This document shows positions 1 through 12,544 of a stretch of 64,000 bases of DNA, piece by piece. The first letter of the stretch is position 1; every line of letters begins with the position of its first letter. The stretch is from Phoronis australis. Its lineage: Eukaryota; Phoronida; Phoronidae. Both the position numbers and the translations under genes were made by a program. Location: NCBI GenBank assembly GCA_002633005.1, contig NMRA01001017.1:1-64000 (forward strand). The letters run 5' to 3'. The notes beneath the pieces are model-generated. The model saw nothing but the letters and a program-made list of their open reading frames with translations, ran no database searches and had not been told where the DNA came from.

Positions 1-32
1 CTGTCGCATCACTGTCTCCTGTCTGTTTACAG

Positions 33-3000
33 CCCCTCAAGGTTCTGTCGCATCACCGGCCGCTGCCAAATATATTCAACGTCTACACGATTCTCACCAT
101 CTTCTGTCAGTTTGCTATACATTTCACCTGTCTAGTCTTCTTAGCACAGGAGGCTATGGCTCGGTCCCCACCCAGGTAAGTAGTGGTCGTTATGCCTTGA
201 CTTTGACCTGGTGATAGCTGGATATCAATTGTTCAACTAACCGAAATTTTACCAAACGTAGTTTTGTGACTTTTACTCGGTACAAGCTGGGCTAATAGTA
301 AACCAAAATTTGCTTATTCTATACCTTTGTTTAGAAATTGGACGAAAGGAAATTTCACTTGTCTATTGGATGCTAAGGAAAATTTATTCACTTGATTGAC
401 CTAGTACAGGTGAAATTCCAAGCCAAAATCCATTTGAATTTGAGAACTTAAGCACAAGTTTCAAATACCCCATTCCCACCCAACAAATAACCATCTGGCT
501 GGTCTGCCAAGAGCTAACAGGCACCTGGGTTTATGACCTAAAGGATTACATAGGCGGCCAAGCAGCCAAACCAGCTGGACTGAATTTAATGGACTATTGT
601 GTTCCTAGTAGCGAACTCAAACCCTGGGCCAATCATCATCGAAAGACTAGACTGGGTTCCTCGTCCATGAGTTAAGAGTTTTGTTTCAATTAAAATTCCG
701 AGCCTGACTGCTCTCTGCCAATGGCAGAATTGCAGTTCTGACCCCTTGAAATAAACAGATTATCACTCTAACAAACGTCTGAAAAGACCGTTTTCATGGC
801 CTCTCATTTGGAATTACAGAACATGTTGAGATTCTTTACGGCTTGGGAAATAATTTCTATAAAAAGATGCCTAATAATGAAATTTCCAGGATTTCAAAAT
901 ACTATTGTGATTCTATTTATTCATAGTTGTGTGGTTGGTAGTCTCCACACAGTGACATGTGACTGTTACTGCTACACTCGTCCATTTCAGGGAGACCGAA
1001 TTCGTTGACTTGGAGAAGAAGTTTGAGCCCAATCTGCTGAACACAACGGTCTATATAATCTCTATGGCTTTGCAAGTGTCTACCTTTGCTGTGAACTACA
1101 AGGTTGGTTTCGAATCCAACATGGCCACTAAATACATGGCCGTTGTTGTGGTTTGTTTTCAGTCGGAGATGTCAATTTTTCTCTGATGAACATTTCCTTT
1201 TGATGTACTAACACCAGAGCTGCCAGATGTTACTCATATACCATATTCTACGATTGTTAAGGACCTAAAAAATCAATATGTATGGATTTTCAAATGTTAC
1301 AGATTTTCCTCATTTCTTGCTCTTCAAAGTCAGTTGAAAGTTTCAAATATCTTTAGATTTATCAGAGTTCAAAAATAACGTGTGTAGTAAGCGATGGAGG
1401 CACTGGCTAGTAATTGAACAAAGTGGAAGGTTAAAACAATCATCTGAAACAAATCAGCAAAATATTGTGCACGTAGCATGAGTCGTCATAGGTGTAGTTG
1501 TCTTCAAATGATTGCCTCGGGCCGTATCAGTTGCGCTGGTGATAGGTTCCTGTTATTGTTTGGAGCCACGTGTTTTTTTTTTTGACAATGTAGTGGAGGA
1601 TTTGAATTTAGAGCGTGCACAAGCTGTAACTTTACATTTTCTGGTTCACTTTTGGTACTGGTCACTTTTGGCACTGGTCACTTTTGGTACTGGTCACATT
1701 TTGGTACTGGTCACTTTGGCNTTTGGTACTGGTCACTTTTGGTACTGGTCACTTTTGGTACTGGTCACTTTTGGTACTGGTCACTTTCGGAATTTCAAAA
1801 ACAAGTTGCTTACAGTGAAAATAAAATCCTCCCAATAGTAACACAAAAGTAGGTAGAAACAGTGTTTTAATGAACCCAAGCATTTTTTGTAATACTAGCC
1901 AAGAAAACCTTGCGAGGTAGTCCACACTCGGCATAACGCTGTATCGGCTTTCACAGTAGAAAACTGAATAAAGTTGAGGTGTGTGTGAGGTCATAGCATC
2001 CAGGGTGGCTTCCTCCACCGGGTGGATTTTCAAATTCGCCATGTTCTCCTAATGTATGTCTTCCCTGAGCAGTGCAATGGATGACACAACACAGCTTTTT
2101 CTACGGAACATTGAAGCATGTTTCTGTGCCAAATCATCTTGCAGTACCGATAAATGTATGGGTTTATTGTTCAAGCTTGTATTGCGGGATAAAAAGTCAT
2201 CCACAACATCTCGGAGTGTGTAGACGATGGCTTTAAATCGCAAGTGACTGCAGTAGAATGTTTTGAACAAAAAAAAATGGATTGTCCATGACGTTTCCAT
2301 AGGGCCACCCGTTCATGGAGAGCCTGACTGAGAACCGACCACTACTCTACAGCTTGTTCATCTCTGGCGGCACCATTACGGCCATCGCCAGCGGAATCGT
2401 GCCAGAATTAAGCGACCAGCTGCAGTTTGTCATCCTACCCGATGATGTAAGTGTGTGGTTAGAGACAGAGTTTGAAATTGACCGCTGTTTCTCGACAGTG
2501 GCACATTTGTGTTGCGACAGGTGCAAAATCGGCAGCTCTCTACCCATATTTACAAAAGTGTTCTTCCCCCTTATGTACATCTGTTAGTAACCAGTAAAAT
2601 GAGATTTAATCCTCTGCTTACGTTTTTGGACAAACCAAATACTGCTACAGTTATTCTTTACGTATTTGATGTTTTTATTATTTCACCCAATAAATATTAC
2701 AAAATTGTCAACGATGAGGAATACCTTCCCTTCAAATAATCAACACCAGCAGTTTTGGATCTAAAATTGTCAGCTGATTCAAATGAATTCTCCAAATTCT
2801 CATCTCAAATACTCCGTTGTTTTTCTCATGGTTTGAACAAAACTGGGGATCTTCAACAGGAGGTATCACTATTTTATGCGCCCAAATATTTATATGTGGA
2901 CGCATTATGCCATCATCTCCGTCCGTCCGGGCGGCGTCCGGCGTCCGCTGCTCTATCTCCAAAACCCTTTGACATACGTTCATGAAATTTGGCACATATG

Positions 3001-5293
3001 TTCCATTCATGAATGGGACGGCATGTGCGAACTTTCAGACGGATCCGACTACCGGTGTGCCCCCCTAGTGGCAATTTTAGTTTTTTACGCTTACCTTTGT
3101 ATCTTCAAAAGTCCTGAACGAATTTTCATGAAATTTGGTGTGTAGGCACCTATTAGTGAGATGACGCTATCCTCCCGTTTTCAGATGGATTCGACATAAT
3201 TTGCGCCACCTAGTGGCCATTTTTAGTGTTTTCGAGTCTGTTTTTGTGCGTCCACCCCTCTATCAACCAAACCGCTCATGGGATGATTGTGAAAATTGGC
3301 ATGTATATGCTTACTATGTAGAGGACGGTTGACGATGATTTTCCGACGATTTCGACTACTGTGGCGCCTCCTAGTGGCAGTTTTGTTTTTTTGCGCCTAT
3401 GGCTGTATCTCCTAAACCGTTCGCAGGATCTTTACAAATTGTGTAAGTATATTTATATGATGTTAACAACGGAAGATGACGACTTTTGGTCGGATCCGAC
3501 TACCGGTGTGCCCCCTAGTGGCAATTTTAGTTTTTTACGCTTACCTTTGTATCTTCAAAAGTATTGAACGGATTTTCATGAAATTTGGTATGTAGGCACC
3601 TATTAGTGAGATGACGCTATCCTACTGTTTTCAGATGGATTCGACGTAGTTTGCGCCACCTAGTGGCCATTTTTACTGTTTTCGAGTCTGTATTTTTGCG
3701 TCCACCCCTCTATCAACCAAACCGCTCAAAGGATGATTGTGAAAATTGGCGTGTATGTGCTTACTATAAGGAAGACAGCTGACAATGATTTTCAGACGAT
3801 TTGGACTACTGTGGCGCCTCCTAGTGGCAGTTTTGTTTTTTTGCGCCCATGGCTGTATCTCCCAAACCGTTTGCAGGATCTTTACTAAATTTAGCAAGTG
3901 TATTTATGTGATGTTGACAACGGACGATGACGACTTTAGGATGATTCTGATTACCGGTATGCCTCTAGTGGCAATTTTAGTATATGCCTCTAGTGGCAAT
4001 TTTAGTATTTTACATTGACCTCTGTATTTTCATAGGTCTTCAGGTGTATACTTTGTGTTACTTCGTGACTATGAAGGAAAAGTTCCAAGTAGAAATTTGT
4101 TTCTGGCATTCTAATGCTGTGCTCGTATGTTGGTAAATTTGTTTTTAATTCTTTCTGTGGTGCTTTAAGCAACTGGTGTATAGGATGTGCTTGTATTATG
4201 AAGATTACTCACATTTTGCCCCTAGCCTATTGAGGAGACAATGACCATGCCTTTCCATTTTGCAAAGTACAACATACTACATATATGCCCTCTACTGGCC
4301 ACTTTATGGTACCAATAAACAACCCTAGAAGGATACCGTATACGGTGCAATTGTGGGCGCATTTCAACGCTCTGAGTTGCTCTTGTTAAACTGTTTAGCT
4401 TTATGGCACATACACTGTATTTTTATATGAAATTGGTGCACCTTTTTGTTGTATGCAAGTGGTGAAAATTCTTCTAATTGTAAAAAATAATTGCAGCTGT
4501 GAGTAGGCGGCTCAGATGGCCCCACTGCTCTGATCTCCTGAAACATTTTTATGCTTTATTAATAATGTAATTAAAACTGATCTGAGGAGCTGGAGACCTG
4601 ACTCAAGGGTCTAGCAGTGTGCCCCAGTGGGGCTTGAACTTAGACCTTGAGTAATAGAATTGGACATTTATCCCACTTGGCCATACTGCCCCCTCTGGTG
4701 AGAATTCTTCAAATTATGGGTTGAATTGCTCTTGTTTTCAAAGGCTTACTACGTAGCAGTGAATGGTCAAAATTTAAGAAATGTTGTTTACTTACAGTTG
4801 CAGTTTGTGAACTATTCATACTTCAGTTAAAACCTCGTTGATAGTTAATTAAATTTTTGAGAGCTGCGATGAACTGAAATTCCACGATTCACCGCATTTT
4901 GTAATAAACTTCGTAATATTTATGGTGACTAAGCCAAATACAACATAATCTCACCAATGCAAGACACAGCTGACAACTGAAATATTAGTTTCTTATTTTT
5001 GATGTAAAATGTATGGCATGGAATTGTTGAAAAATATTGTTAGTCTACCATCACTCACGAGCTCTCACAATACCTTAAAAATGACACAGCAAAGGGCTTT
5101 TTGGTAATTATTTTTTGTCGAAATGGGTGACATTTTAATGGATAGTGAATAATTGTTTAGAGCTGCGTTCCCGTTTTTGTTTCAGCTGCGTAATCTGGTC
5201 ATACCGGTGCTAGTTGGAGACTTTGTGGGTTGTCTGCTCGTCGACCGCTCGCTGCAGTTTCTCTTCGGACATTCAAGACTCCGGCAGTCATAG
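33..5293 (+). CDS. ATP13A1: ATP13A1, 3' part (last four coding exons)
   Basis: Coding exons are 33-175, 991-1102, 2303-2446 and 5186-5293 (stop TAG 5291-5293). All junctions are in frame: exon 1 ends AG before GTAAGT, the others at GTTGGT and GTAAGT donors, with CAG/TAG acceptors. Together they encode 168 residues of the C-terminal membrane region of a P5A-type ATPase. I recognise ATP13A1 from [36 protein letters not shown] and [14 protein letters not shown], followed by a hydrophobic tail ending HSRLRQS. Family members are ER transmembrane-helix dislocases that remove mistargeted tail-anchored or signal sequences. The ATPase core exons (DKTGT and so on) lie upstream of the window. The exons cover roughly the last four transmembrane helices. 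ATTAAA at 5338-5343 or 5585-5590 could serve as the polyadenylation signal. The identity is secure; the splice sites are read from sequence only. Confidence 0.93.
1643..1788. repeat. 16-bp minisatellite in an ATP13A1 intron
   Basis: About nine tandem copies of a 16-bp unit of the form ctggtcacttttggta lie inside the intron 1103-2302. One base at 1721 is undetermined and the unit phase shifts there, so the true copy number is uncertain. Both plus-strand frames read open through it as FGTGH-type peptides, which is only a consequence of the repeat. Confidence 0.95.
2900..4030. repeat. Satellite-like array with higher-order structure in the last ATP13A1 intron
   Basis: A near-exact block starting at 3040 (cggatccgactaccggtgtg) recurs at 3491 and in diverged form near 3945, a period of about 450 bp. 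Each block holds three sub-units, each marked by the motif ctagtggc (near 3066, 3209, 3370, 3513, 3659, 3820, 3964), spaced 143-161 bp. The array is entered through a GC-rich stretch of ccgtccgtccgg type at 2927-2955. There is no coding potential. It may be a satellite or the internal array of a non-autonomous transposon. Confidence 0.9.
4560..4695 (-). mobile_element. tRNA-derived SINE, family A
   Basis: Read on the minus strand, a tRNA-like head has an A-box-like segment (tatggccaagtggg) and a B-box-like segment (aagttcaagcccc), followed by a unique body ending in tcagttttaatta. The same element occurs in plus orientation at 42775-42915, including the shared body with cttgagtcaggtct and ctcctca. 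No intact tRNA cloverleaf is present, so this is a SINE and not a tRNA gene. Confidence 0.75.
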
Positions 5294-7883
5294 GAATCCT
5301 AGCAGTTCAGTCATTCTCTGACCAGTGTTCTCTCGTCATTAAAAATGTGTCAAATTTTGGAGCAGAAATTTTTTCGGTGATTGTGTAACCGTTACTGGCC
5401 GTTTTCGATATTCTTCACGTTTCTTGCGGTAAAAATCGACTCGACTTTGTCAGTTTTTTATGAAACCTATTATTCGTCTATAGTTTTTATGAATTAATGT
5501 TGTTTTTTTTTTAATTCTGATTGGAATTTGATCAAATCTTGATTTTTCGTGTAATGTAAACATGGTTGTAAATTGGAATCTTGGATTAAAATATTATACT
5601 TTCCCTAATAATCATAGTCAGTGAGACACGTGCATGGAGGTATCCTGGTTTGGATCACAGAATTAGTCTCCAATCCACGTATTTAATGACAAGAATGTCA
5701 ATGAATTCCATCAGCATTTGTTAAGCTTCGTCAAAGTCGATTGTAAGAATCGTTTGAAAATTTTACCAAAACTTTTGCTCTGAGTTTTCCGCCGATTTCC
5801 AACGAAATTAGATTCCTTCAGGATTTTTTTTTTGAAAGTATTGTGGGTTTACTCTCTCAAGTCGACATTCAGGTATACAAATAGCTGTTGAGTGGTGGCT
5901 GTCATAGATTAGACGTTAGCCCACAGCTTGCACGGTGTCATGTTCTTGTGTGGAAGCTGACTGTGAACAAACCAGTGTGACCGCAGGCTGGTAAGGGACA
6001 TTGGTATATTGAATGCTAAATACTGACCAATAGGACCAAAAAAAAAATTAATATGCTGAGCACTACTATAAGGATATTTAGATTAAGGACTTAAGATTTT
6101 CATTTCATATCTCAACAATGGTATCACTACAAAGATTGCGAAAATACTTGCATGTCGGTACCTGTTTCATCAATATCGACCCACCGGTTTTCACGGCACA
6201 TAACATTTTGTTTCACATAAAACAATAGAAGTGCTACCGTGCTCTGCATCATATACAAAGCCACGTGACAGCCAATCGCTGTCTCTATATCTATGGTTGC
6301 TGTCCTTCCCTAGTCATATGTTCATGAATACTATTTGCGGGTATATGAAAAAAATGTATAAAAGTGAAAAATCTTAATTGGTGGACATTTTGCTGGTGTA
6401 TCCTACTGACAAGTGAGTGCACTTGGAAAACACTAGTGAAACCTTGCGTTGTGCTTTTGTGATCTCCCCAAAGTCATGAGCAGGGACTCATCTAGAGAAA
6501 GGGGGGTTTAAATTCAGGAGATTTACACTCCCATGTGTGGGGTTTCCATATGAGGTCATCCTGACGTCACAGGTGAGGAGATATTCCCTCCAAAAACAAG
6601 GCTGTCAGCCTTTGCCATATGTCACTGTGACGTTTATTGGTGAAAATGGACAGTAATATTCTGTGATCTCGATTTATGTCTGAATATTTATGGAATTGGT
6701 GTGTCTCTCTCTTGGACGTGCCTTTTAAACTGTCATCCTTTAAAAATGACTGTCCCAGTGACGGCTGCTAGATGAGTCTCTGGTCGTGAGTCCTTAGGGC
6801 TATTGAACAGGTTGGGAAGTGGATTTATTTATTTTTGCATGATTAAGCTAAGGTACAGTTTTGATTAAGTACTGAAGTCAACGTAGAGTACCTTTTTTGG
6901 CTGCTGAAGCTAGTGCTAGTGTCAAATTTCCATGAAATTTTTTTTAGTAGTCATGGATTCCCTTCTCATCATGAAAAACCTGGAAATGATGAAAATTGTT
7001 CTGGTGCATGAAAATCTGATTAAAACTTCTTTCAATTTCCTGGAAAATTCATGTAAGTTTGGATGAAGCATCTGCACTTTGCCTGTCTTGACCAGAGTCC
7101 ATGTAGGGTGAACTGTGAGTCTGGTTTTTGGTGGAAAAGCAACTTATGTCTTGAACAGAAACAAATAAACACTTAAAGCAGAACTGGGACATGGTTTCAT
7201 CTTGTATCTCCTTTGCCTAGAAAATAATTTTTGATTTTAGATAGCGCTGTCATGTGGCTGAAGACTCGTTGAGGTTAACAGGTTTGTCATTTTATGCCCT
7301 GGAAGCAATTTGGATAGAAGTAGTGTGTTTATTATCTAACACTAGATGGCGTTGCCAGTGTGTACATTGGACATTACAGGCGACCTGAAGCCTATGCACT
7401 TGTCCCGTGTTTGTGGCAAGCGGTCACACGCGCATGTATTGAACTTAAATTATGACCTTTGAAGTCGGCTGACCTCACTTTAATATTAGCCCTGGACAAA
7501 GATCTTTATTAGCAGTGTCTTATGTCACTTAAAGTACTTACTTTCTTGTAAGCATGTTCATACCGGAGACATTGATCTGACACAACAGACTCGTAATTTC
7601 CATATGATGTGCCTTTCAATTTCCAGCGGATAGGTGCGGCTCTGACTTTGTGTGCTAACCTCAGTTTCCGGGAAATTCTGGTATCTATTTTACCACCGAG
7701 CCCTACGAAAGACAATCTTTGGTTGTTCAACTTTTTTCTTTAGTTCGTGGTCGCGAGTAATTTTGCAAATACCTCTAACGACAAAAAAAGCATGATCAGC
7801 GTGCTGACATAGGCATACCGGAAACAATGCTCCAATTTGAGGTACGTAACCCGCTACTAGGCTAGGGGGCTTCTGCTAAGATA
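5294..7883. other. Gene-free stretch downstream of ATP13A1
   Basis: AT-rich sequence with no open frame that resembles a protein family and no splice-consistent exons that I can see. The first few hundred bases should be the ATP13A1 3' untranslated region. No tandem repeat or inverted element stands out. Confidence 0.6.
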
Positions 7884-8290
7884 AGATCTCGTGCATTGAG
7901 AACAGTCTTGCATCAAAGGTCTCACTGCGCATGGCTAGTAGATTGCTTGAGCCTGTGGAAATTCCTCAGTGTCTGCGCATAATTATTTAAAATTGTTTGT
8001 GCCGTTAAAAGACCAGTACGTGCAAGTTTTTACTGCAGGCTGCTATCTGAAATCTTAACAGTTTTAAGTGGTTAGAAATGTGTACGTTATCATAACCAAT
8101 GCAGAACTTTTTCGAAAACCGTCGGCGAGAACATTTCAAAATAATGCTATGCAAATCACGTTATCTCATTATGAGCCCCTTGGTTGGTTAATTTACAACG
8201 TTTTGGTGTTGTACATGTTGTGAGTGTTAAAAGAAATAAATGTCTTTGTCCGTTTTTTGTTGTTGATACTCGTTTGAGACTTGCCATGCA
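7884..8290. repeat. Dispersed repeat R1, copy 1
   Basis: The segment from agatctcgtgca to gagacttgc is repeated at 22759-23200 in the same orientation, with many substitutions and small indels. Shared landmarks include gcatg(g)ctagtaga, aatgcagaactttttcgaaaacc and taatttacaacgttttggtg, followed by a small hairpin (tacaac/gttgta). There is no coding potential. The class is unknown, probably a non-autonomous transposon. Confidence 0.8.
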
Positions 8291-8639
8291 CGTTTCACTG
8301 AAAAAGGAACTGAACCCTGAATACTAGTGCTGCCACCTGCCAAATATCATTCAATCATTGGCGCCCCTTACTTCAGTGACAAACACAGGATTCAACAAAT
8401 AACTTATACTTTCTTCGTCACAGACAGGATGTTATGGTTCTTGGTGAGTGATCTCATTTCTGTTGAATGGTGTAACTCACCCGCCTCCCGTTCATGCAGT
8501 AACGCTAGGACCTCCCTAAAGTGTACACAACATGACTCTAGTACCTCAAAATAAATTTTATTATTATATCTTACTTGATTTCAGTGTCTTTAGTGCACAG
8601 CTCATAAAGAAACACGCAAAAATTGAAAAAAATAATTAT

Positions 8640-9347
8640 GTACAACGTCATGGGTTGAACCAAAGACGCTAACGGTCTCTGGTTGAACCCAAGTCGTTCG
8701 CAATACCGTTCGGATCAGAGACAAAGGGTATAGAGTGAAGAGAATGCAAAGTACATTTAGCGTCGAGAAGGTTCGTAGAGGGATCAAAAGATGTGTTTCC
8801 GGAGGCTGCAGCAACAGCAGCCAGGCGGAAAACGTCTCGGTGTTCCGAAGGACACCAAAGTTGCGCAGAAGTGGCATGACTTCGTGCGCCGAACGAGAGT
8901 GTGGGACGTCATCGTGGACCAAGCGATTCGGTCCGGGGCCACTCTGTGTTCTGCCCACTTTGAGGACTCATGTTTCGACTCCAGTCACATGAGACGTTAC
9001 GATGAAGGCCTGGTTCAATAAAGGACAATATTTATCATTCAGAAACATCAGCTCTTAATTCAGGATCGTCTGTTGGATGACTGGGTTGACTCGCCGAGCC
9101 CGAGGCCGCTTCTCTCGCGGGAGGATCCAGTTCATAAGGCTCAAAGTAGAAAAGTACGCAGCCGGAAGCACATTAAACTTGTTCTCGCTTTCGTGCAACC
9201 CCATTTCCTCATCCTGGCCACCATTCCCATACGTTTCTTCATAGTATTCGTTCAATTCTTGCTCTTAATCGTCGTCACTTTCAAATTCCCTGGTCTCCGC
9301 CATTGTTCAATGCTAGTCACTGATCTCTTGTGTTCAACCCATGACGT
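8640..9347. mobile_element. DNA-transposon remnant with terminal inverted repeats and a THAP domain
   Basis: The left end (acgtcatgggttgaac near 8646-8661) is inverted at the right end (gttcaacccatgacgt near 9329-9344). The A/T-rich flanks are also roughly mirrored, with caaaaattgaaa upstream and caaaattgaaa downstream. Inside is a broken THAP zinc-finger sequence on the plus strand. A minus-strand open frame at 9055-9255 is acidic and ends in a basic patch (EKRPRARRVNPVIQQ). THAP domains are common in P-element and some Harbinger-related (ISL2EU) transposases. No clear target-site duplication was found, so the superfamily is open. Confidence 0.7.
8741..9021 (+). pseudogene. THAP-type zinc finger, frameshifted
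   Basis: One frame gives the N-terminal half of a THAP domain (RCVSGGCSNSSQ, with the first Cys pair). Around 8845 the similarity moves to another frame, which supplies the rest: KDTKVAQKWHDFVRRT, then LCSAHFEDSCF with the distal Cys-His pair. So the C2CH metal ligands are all present but split over two frames, and the protein stops at 9019-9021 directly after the domain. It is probably the dead DNA-binding module of the surrounding transposon. A short intron instead of a frameshift cannot be excluded but has no good splice sites. Confidence 0.7.
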
Positions 9348-9369
9348 CACATGGCGGGAAATGTGAAAA

Positions 9370-10992
9370 TTGGCAAAATTGAAAGAAAAATCAAAATTTT
9401 GAGCTAATTACACAAAATAAACATGGGTTTAGCTAAATTTTACGTCATACATTTAGTCTGTGGCCACCGGTAATTCAAAATGTGCAAAAATCCATGGTGT
9501 GTACTGTTTAAAGGCAAGACTTCGCGAGAGTACGTGAGATATTGCTGACTCGGTTTTAGCTAGGTCCTAGCGTCTACTAGTGAACGCACGCCCGTTCTAA
9601 AGCATAGGTCACGCTTCCCCGTTTAGCACACTTCGAGGATTTATAAAGTGTCGAGGTTACAGAGCATTTTATTGTAGAGAACTAGATGGAAACGTCGATT
9701 TCAAGCTCTGTTCATAGGCTAATACCGACTTTGGTATCCTTTTACGCGTTCCTGTGCTGACGACACCCAGGCCAATTATCTACACAGTTAACACCGGTCA
9801 ACTAAATGCATATGAGCAGAAGTTGACCCGAAATGAACTGTCACCGAAGTTGGTGTTAATTTTTACCAGCTTTCCTGGTAGAACAAATTGCGACCGATCG
9901 TCTCGTTTCGTGTCAGAGTACACGTCGAAACGAAACACTGGGTCAAGGTAATCGAGTAGTAGGAACCGGGCCAGACCTTAGTAGTCGGTCAATGCTAGTT
10001 CTCTGATCAACCGGGAAAACCGTTGCCGTCGTCTGCTTTACCTGAGCTCCTGTTGTGTTGTGCAGGGCAATTATCCCATTAGCGATGTGTTCACCGACGG
10101 CAATAAAATACAGACTGAATAAATTGAAAATGTCAAGGACAGATCATACTGGTAATTTTGAACGTGTTTGGCTTCTGAAGTTGAATTCTTCGTGAAAAAT
10201 TAGCGTAATTGTAGGCGGGGAATAATCGCAAGCAAAAAAACTGCATTTACTCTGCGTGGTTATAATTGAGCGTTTGCGTCGTGACGTAGAACAAAATCAG
10301 TAGTTACCCGGCGACTAACAAAAGAAACGTTGGTATAAGGCCTTTAATTGTAAACCGCGGGATAGGTCTAGAATGCGGATTGAATGGGAGTAATATGTCA
10401 TCATATGTTACCTGCTCGTAGGCAAAATTTCAGCCTCTCCAGCGGCGTTTTTAAGCATTTTGCGCCTATATCAGTTTGCCCCCGCCACACTGGCATCAAA
10501 GTTAGAGAACTGATAACCACTCACCAACTGGTTCCACTGGGCCGAACTGAAGCCTAAGCTGCTATTTTGGCAAATTTGTATTGTATTGGCCTTCGCGTAA
10601 AATTGACCCTACTTTTCACAAGTACTGAGGCCTATATTTATTACGACGGACGCAGTTGTTTCAGAGGACGCTCTTTGGTCAATTGTTTTTCGACGTAACT
10701 TGTTCATTGTAACAAGTTAAGTTATAAAATGTTTGAACATGTAGCAAATAACATTTCCGATTTCCTCGTAAAATGCTGATCAAGTTTAGTTTTTGCCAAA
10801 TCACCATAATTGTCCAACTACAACGAAGTTAAGACAATTTATTGTTTCTGAACGTAACAACTCGGGTTTGCCCTGTTCACGCGTGATCGATTCTGAGACT
10901 TGTAGATGTTATTCCGCCTGCATGTTGTCATACCAGACAAAAGACTATGCTCGACAGTTAACAAAGGAGGTTATCACACGCTCACAACCACC
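9370..10992. other. Gene-free stretch
   Basis: No convincing coding exon, RNA gene or tandem repeat was seen. Open frames here are short and match no family I recognise. Confidence 0.5.
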
Positions 10993-11002
10993 GCTCTAAC
11001 CT

Positions 11003-11080
11003 AGCTCCTCGCTGGTTCCCTACGTGCCGCGCCGAGTCAGCACGCTGGCTACCTCCTTGGGCACGCAGGGAACCAGCGAG
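11003..11080. mobile_element. Tiny inverted-repeat element flanked by direct repeats
   Basis: Two arms of about 21 bp (ctcgctggttccctacgtgcc on the left, its complement with one mismatch on the right) enclose about 30 bp. The direct repeat gctctaacct lies immediately left (10993-11002) and right (11080-11089), as expected for a target-site duplication of 8-10 bp. This looks like a miniature terminal-inverted-repeat transposon. Confidence 0.7.
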
Positions 11081-11089
11081 CTCTAACCT

Positions 11090-11785
11090 CATCCAAGATT
11101 AACCAATCAAAAACCATATGAAGAAATTCTCGCGAGGCTGGGTTCGAGACCACCACTGCAGCTAAGGATGCCTAGCAACTTGATTCGCGAATTTTTCACA
11201 ACATTCAATGCAAATATTTAGTAGTAAGTATTGGGTAACCTTCAAAGGTTTGTTGTTAAATAAAGATGTGTAGTGCGTCTGCACTACCTCATCATTCCCG
11301 TTCTAAAACTTGATTTTGTCAACGGAACAAAATAAAAACCCGAGGCGACTTTGGCAATGGGCCGCGTATTGGGTTTCCAAGAAATACAACCGAAATGGCG
11401 TCCGTGACAAGACAATCTTAAGACTACTTTCTACATTGACAGGGCATTCGTTTCCCAAAAGGGAAAGGTTCCTGTGCCTTTTGAGTTTCTTTCGCCGGGG
11501 TTTGTAGGAGATTTTCATCTAGCCCCGCCGCCGTTAGTTGTATGAGTTATGTAAGTTCTATGTGGTAGGTGATTTTTCTTGGAAAGGCCAGGTTAAGACT
11601 TCCTTTCCTTTGCTCTGGCTCTGCACCAGCCCTTTTGCTATTCTCCCCATCCAGATTGTAAGCAATGGAAGCTTGAGGTATCACTGCAAAATCAGGACTT
11701 TGGAACAGCGGAATTCGGTGGCAATAATTACTGAAGTCATACCCTTTTAATTGTGGACTGGGATTTGTGTGTAGCCTTGTTGCAA
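11090..11785. other. Gene-free stretch
   Basis: Overlapping short open frames occur on both strands around 11303-11850, but none resembles a known protein and no splice-consistent gene model was found. Confidence 0.45.
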
Positions 11786-12511
11786 AGCTGTATACTAAAT
11801 GTACAGCTTTGCGCCGATGTGGGTAAAAAACTAAAAAAATAACATCTGACACAAAATTAGTGTCATTAAAAACTACACTCTTCAGTAAGTTAAATTATTT
11901 AAGTGTGTTGGAAAAAATGACGTTCTACCATGCAGCTGCTGCTCAGTAAAACTTTGGTGCGATCTTTTGTGTTAGCTTTCGGCGCCAGCATGAAATATTG
12001 CATATCCTATTGCCCAGCTTCTTTTGTGGCTATTCTTTATTCAACTGTTCTTCCACAAGGTTACGTATACATGTCGCAACAAATTATCGAACTGGTTTCA
12101 TGATTTCGTAAGTTTTTAGCAAACTGTATTTTAATTCCAGTAAACCAAATTTCACAATAAATTTTGCTGAATGTGAAGCTAGCTGTCATCATTTCCTGAG
12201 AGATGTTGTCAACGTTTAGGAAATGTGCCACAAGCGTACATGTAGCTGTTTTCAAAACAACAACAGACTTTTCTAAGGCAGAGTATCGTGCAAGAGAAAT
12301 GACGTTTATTAGTTTGTTTTTCACTGAATGGCAATGGGCAAGATGAGCCTCAGTTGACTCCCAGAGTTTGCATGCACCCCCATCACTTATTAGCTCTACA
12401 TGTTGATATAAGTTTCACTATGAGGTGACCAGCAGAGTTGAATAAACTACCCAGGCTTTTTGAAATGTACACAGTGGTACCTAGCTGCATTTTAAGGATA
12501 ATCTTCACAAA

Positions 12512-12544
<33 letters not shown>

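Noticed and set aside
1512-1852. Plus-strand frames reading [10 protein letters not shown] repeats
   Set aside because: They are a by-product of the 16-bp intronic minisatellite.
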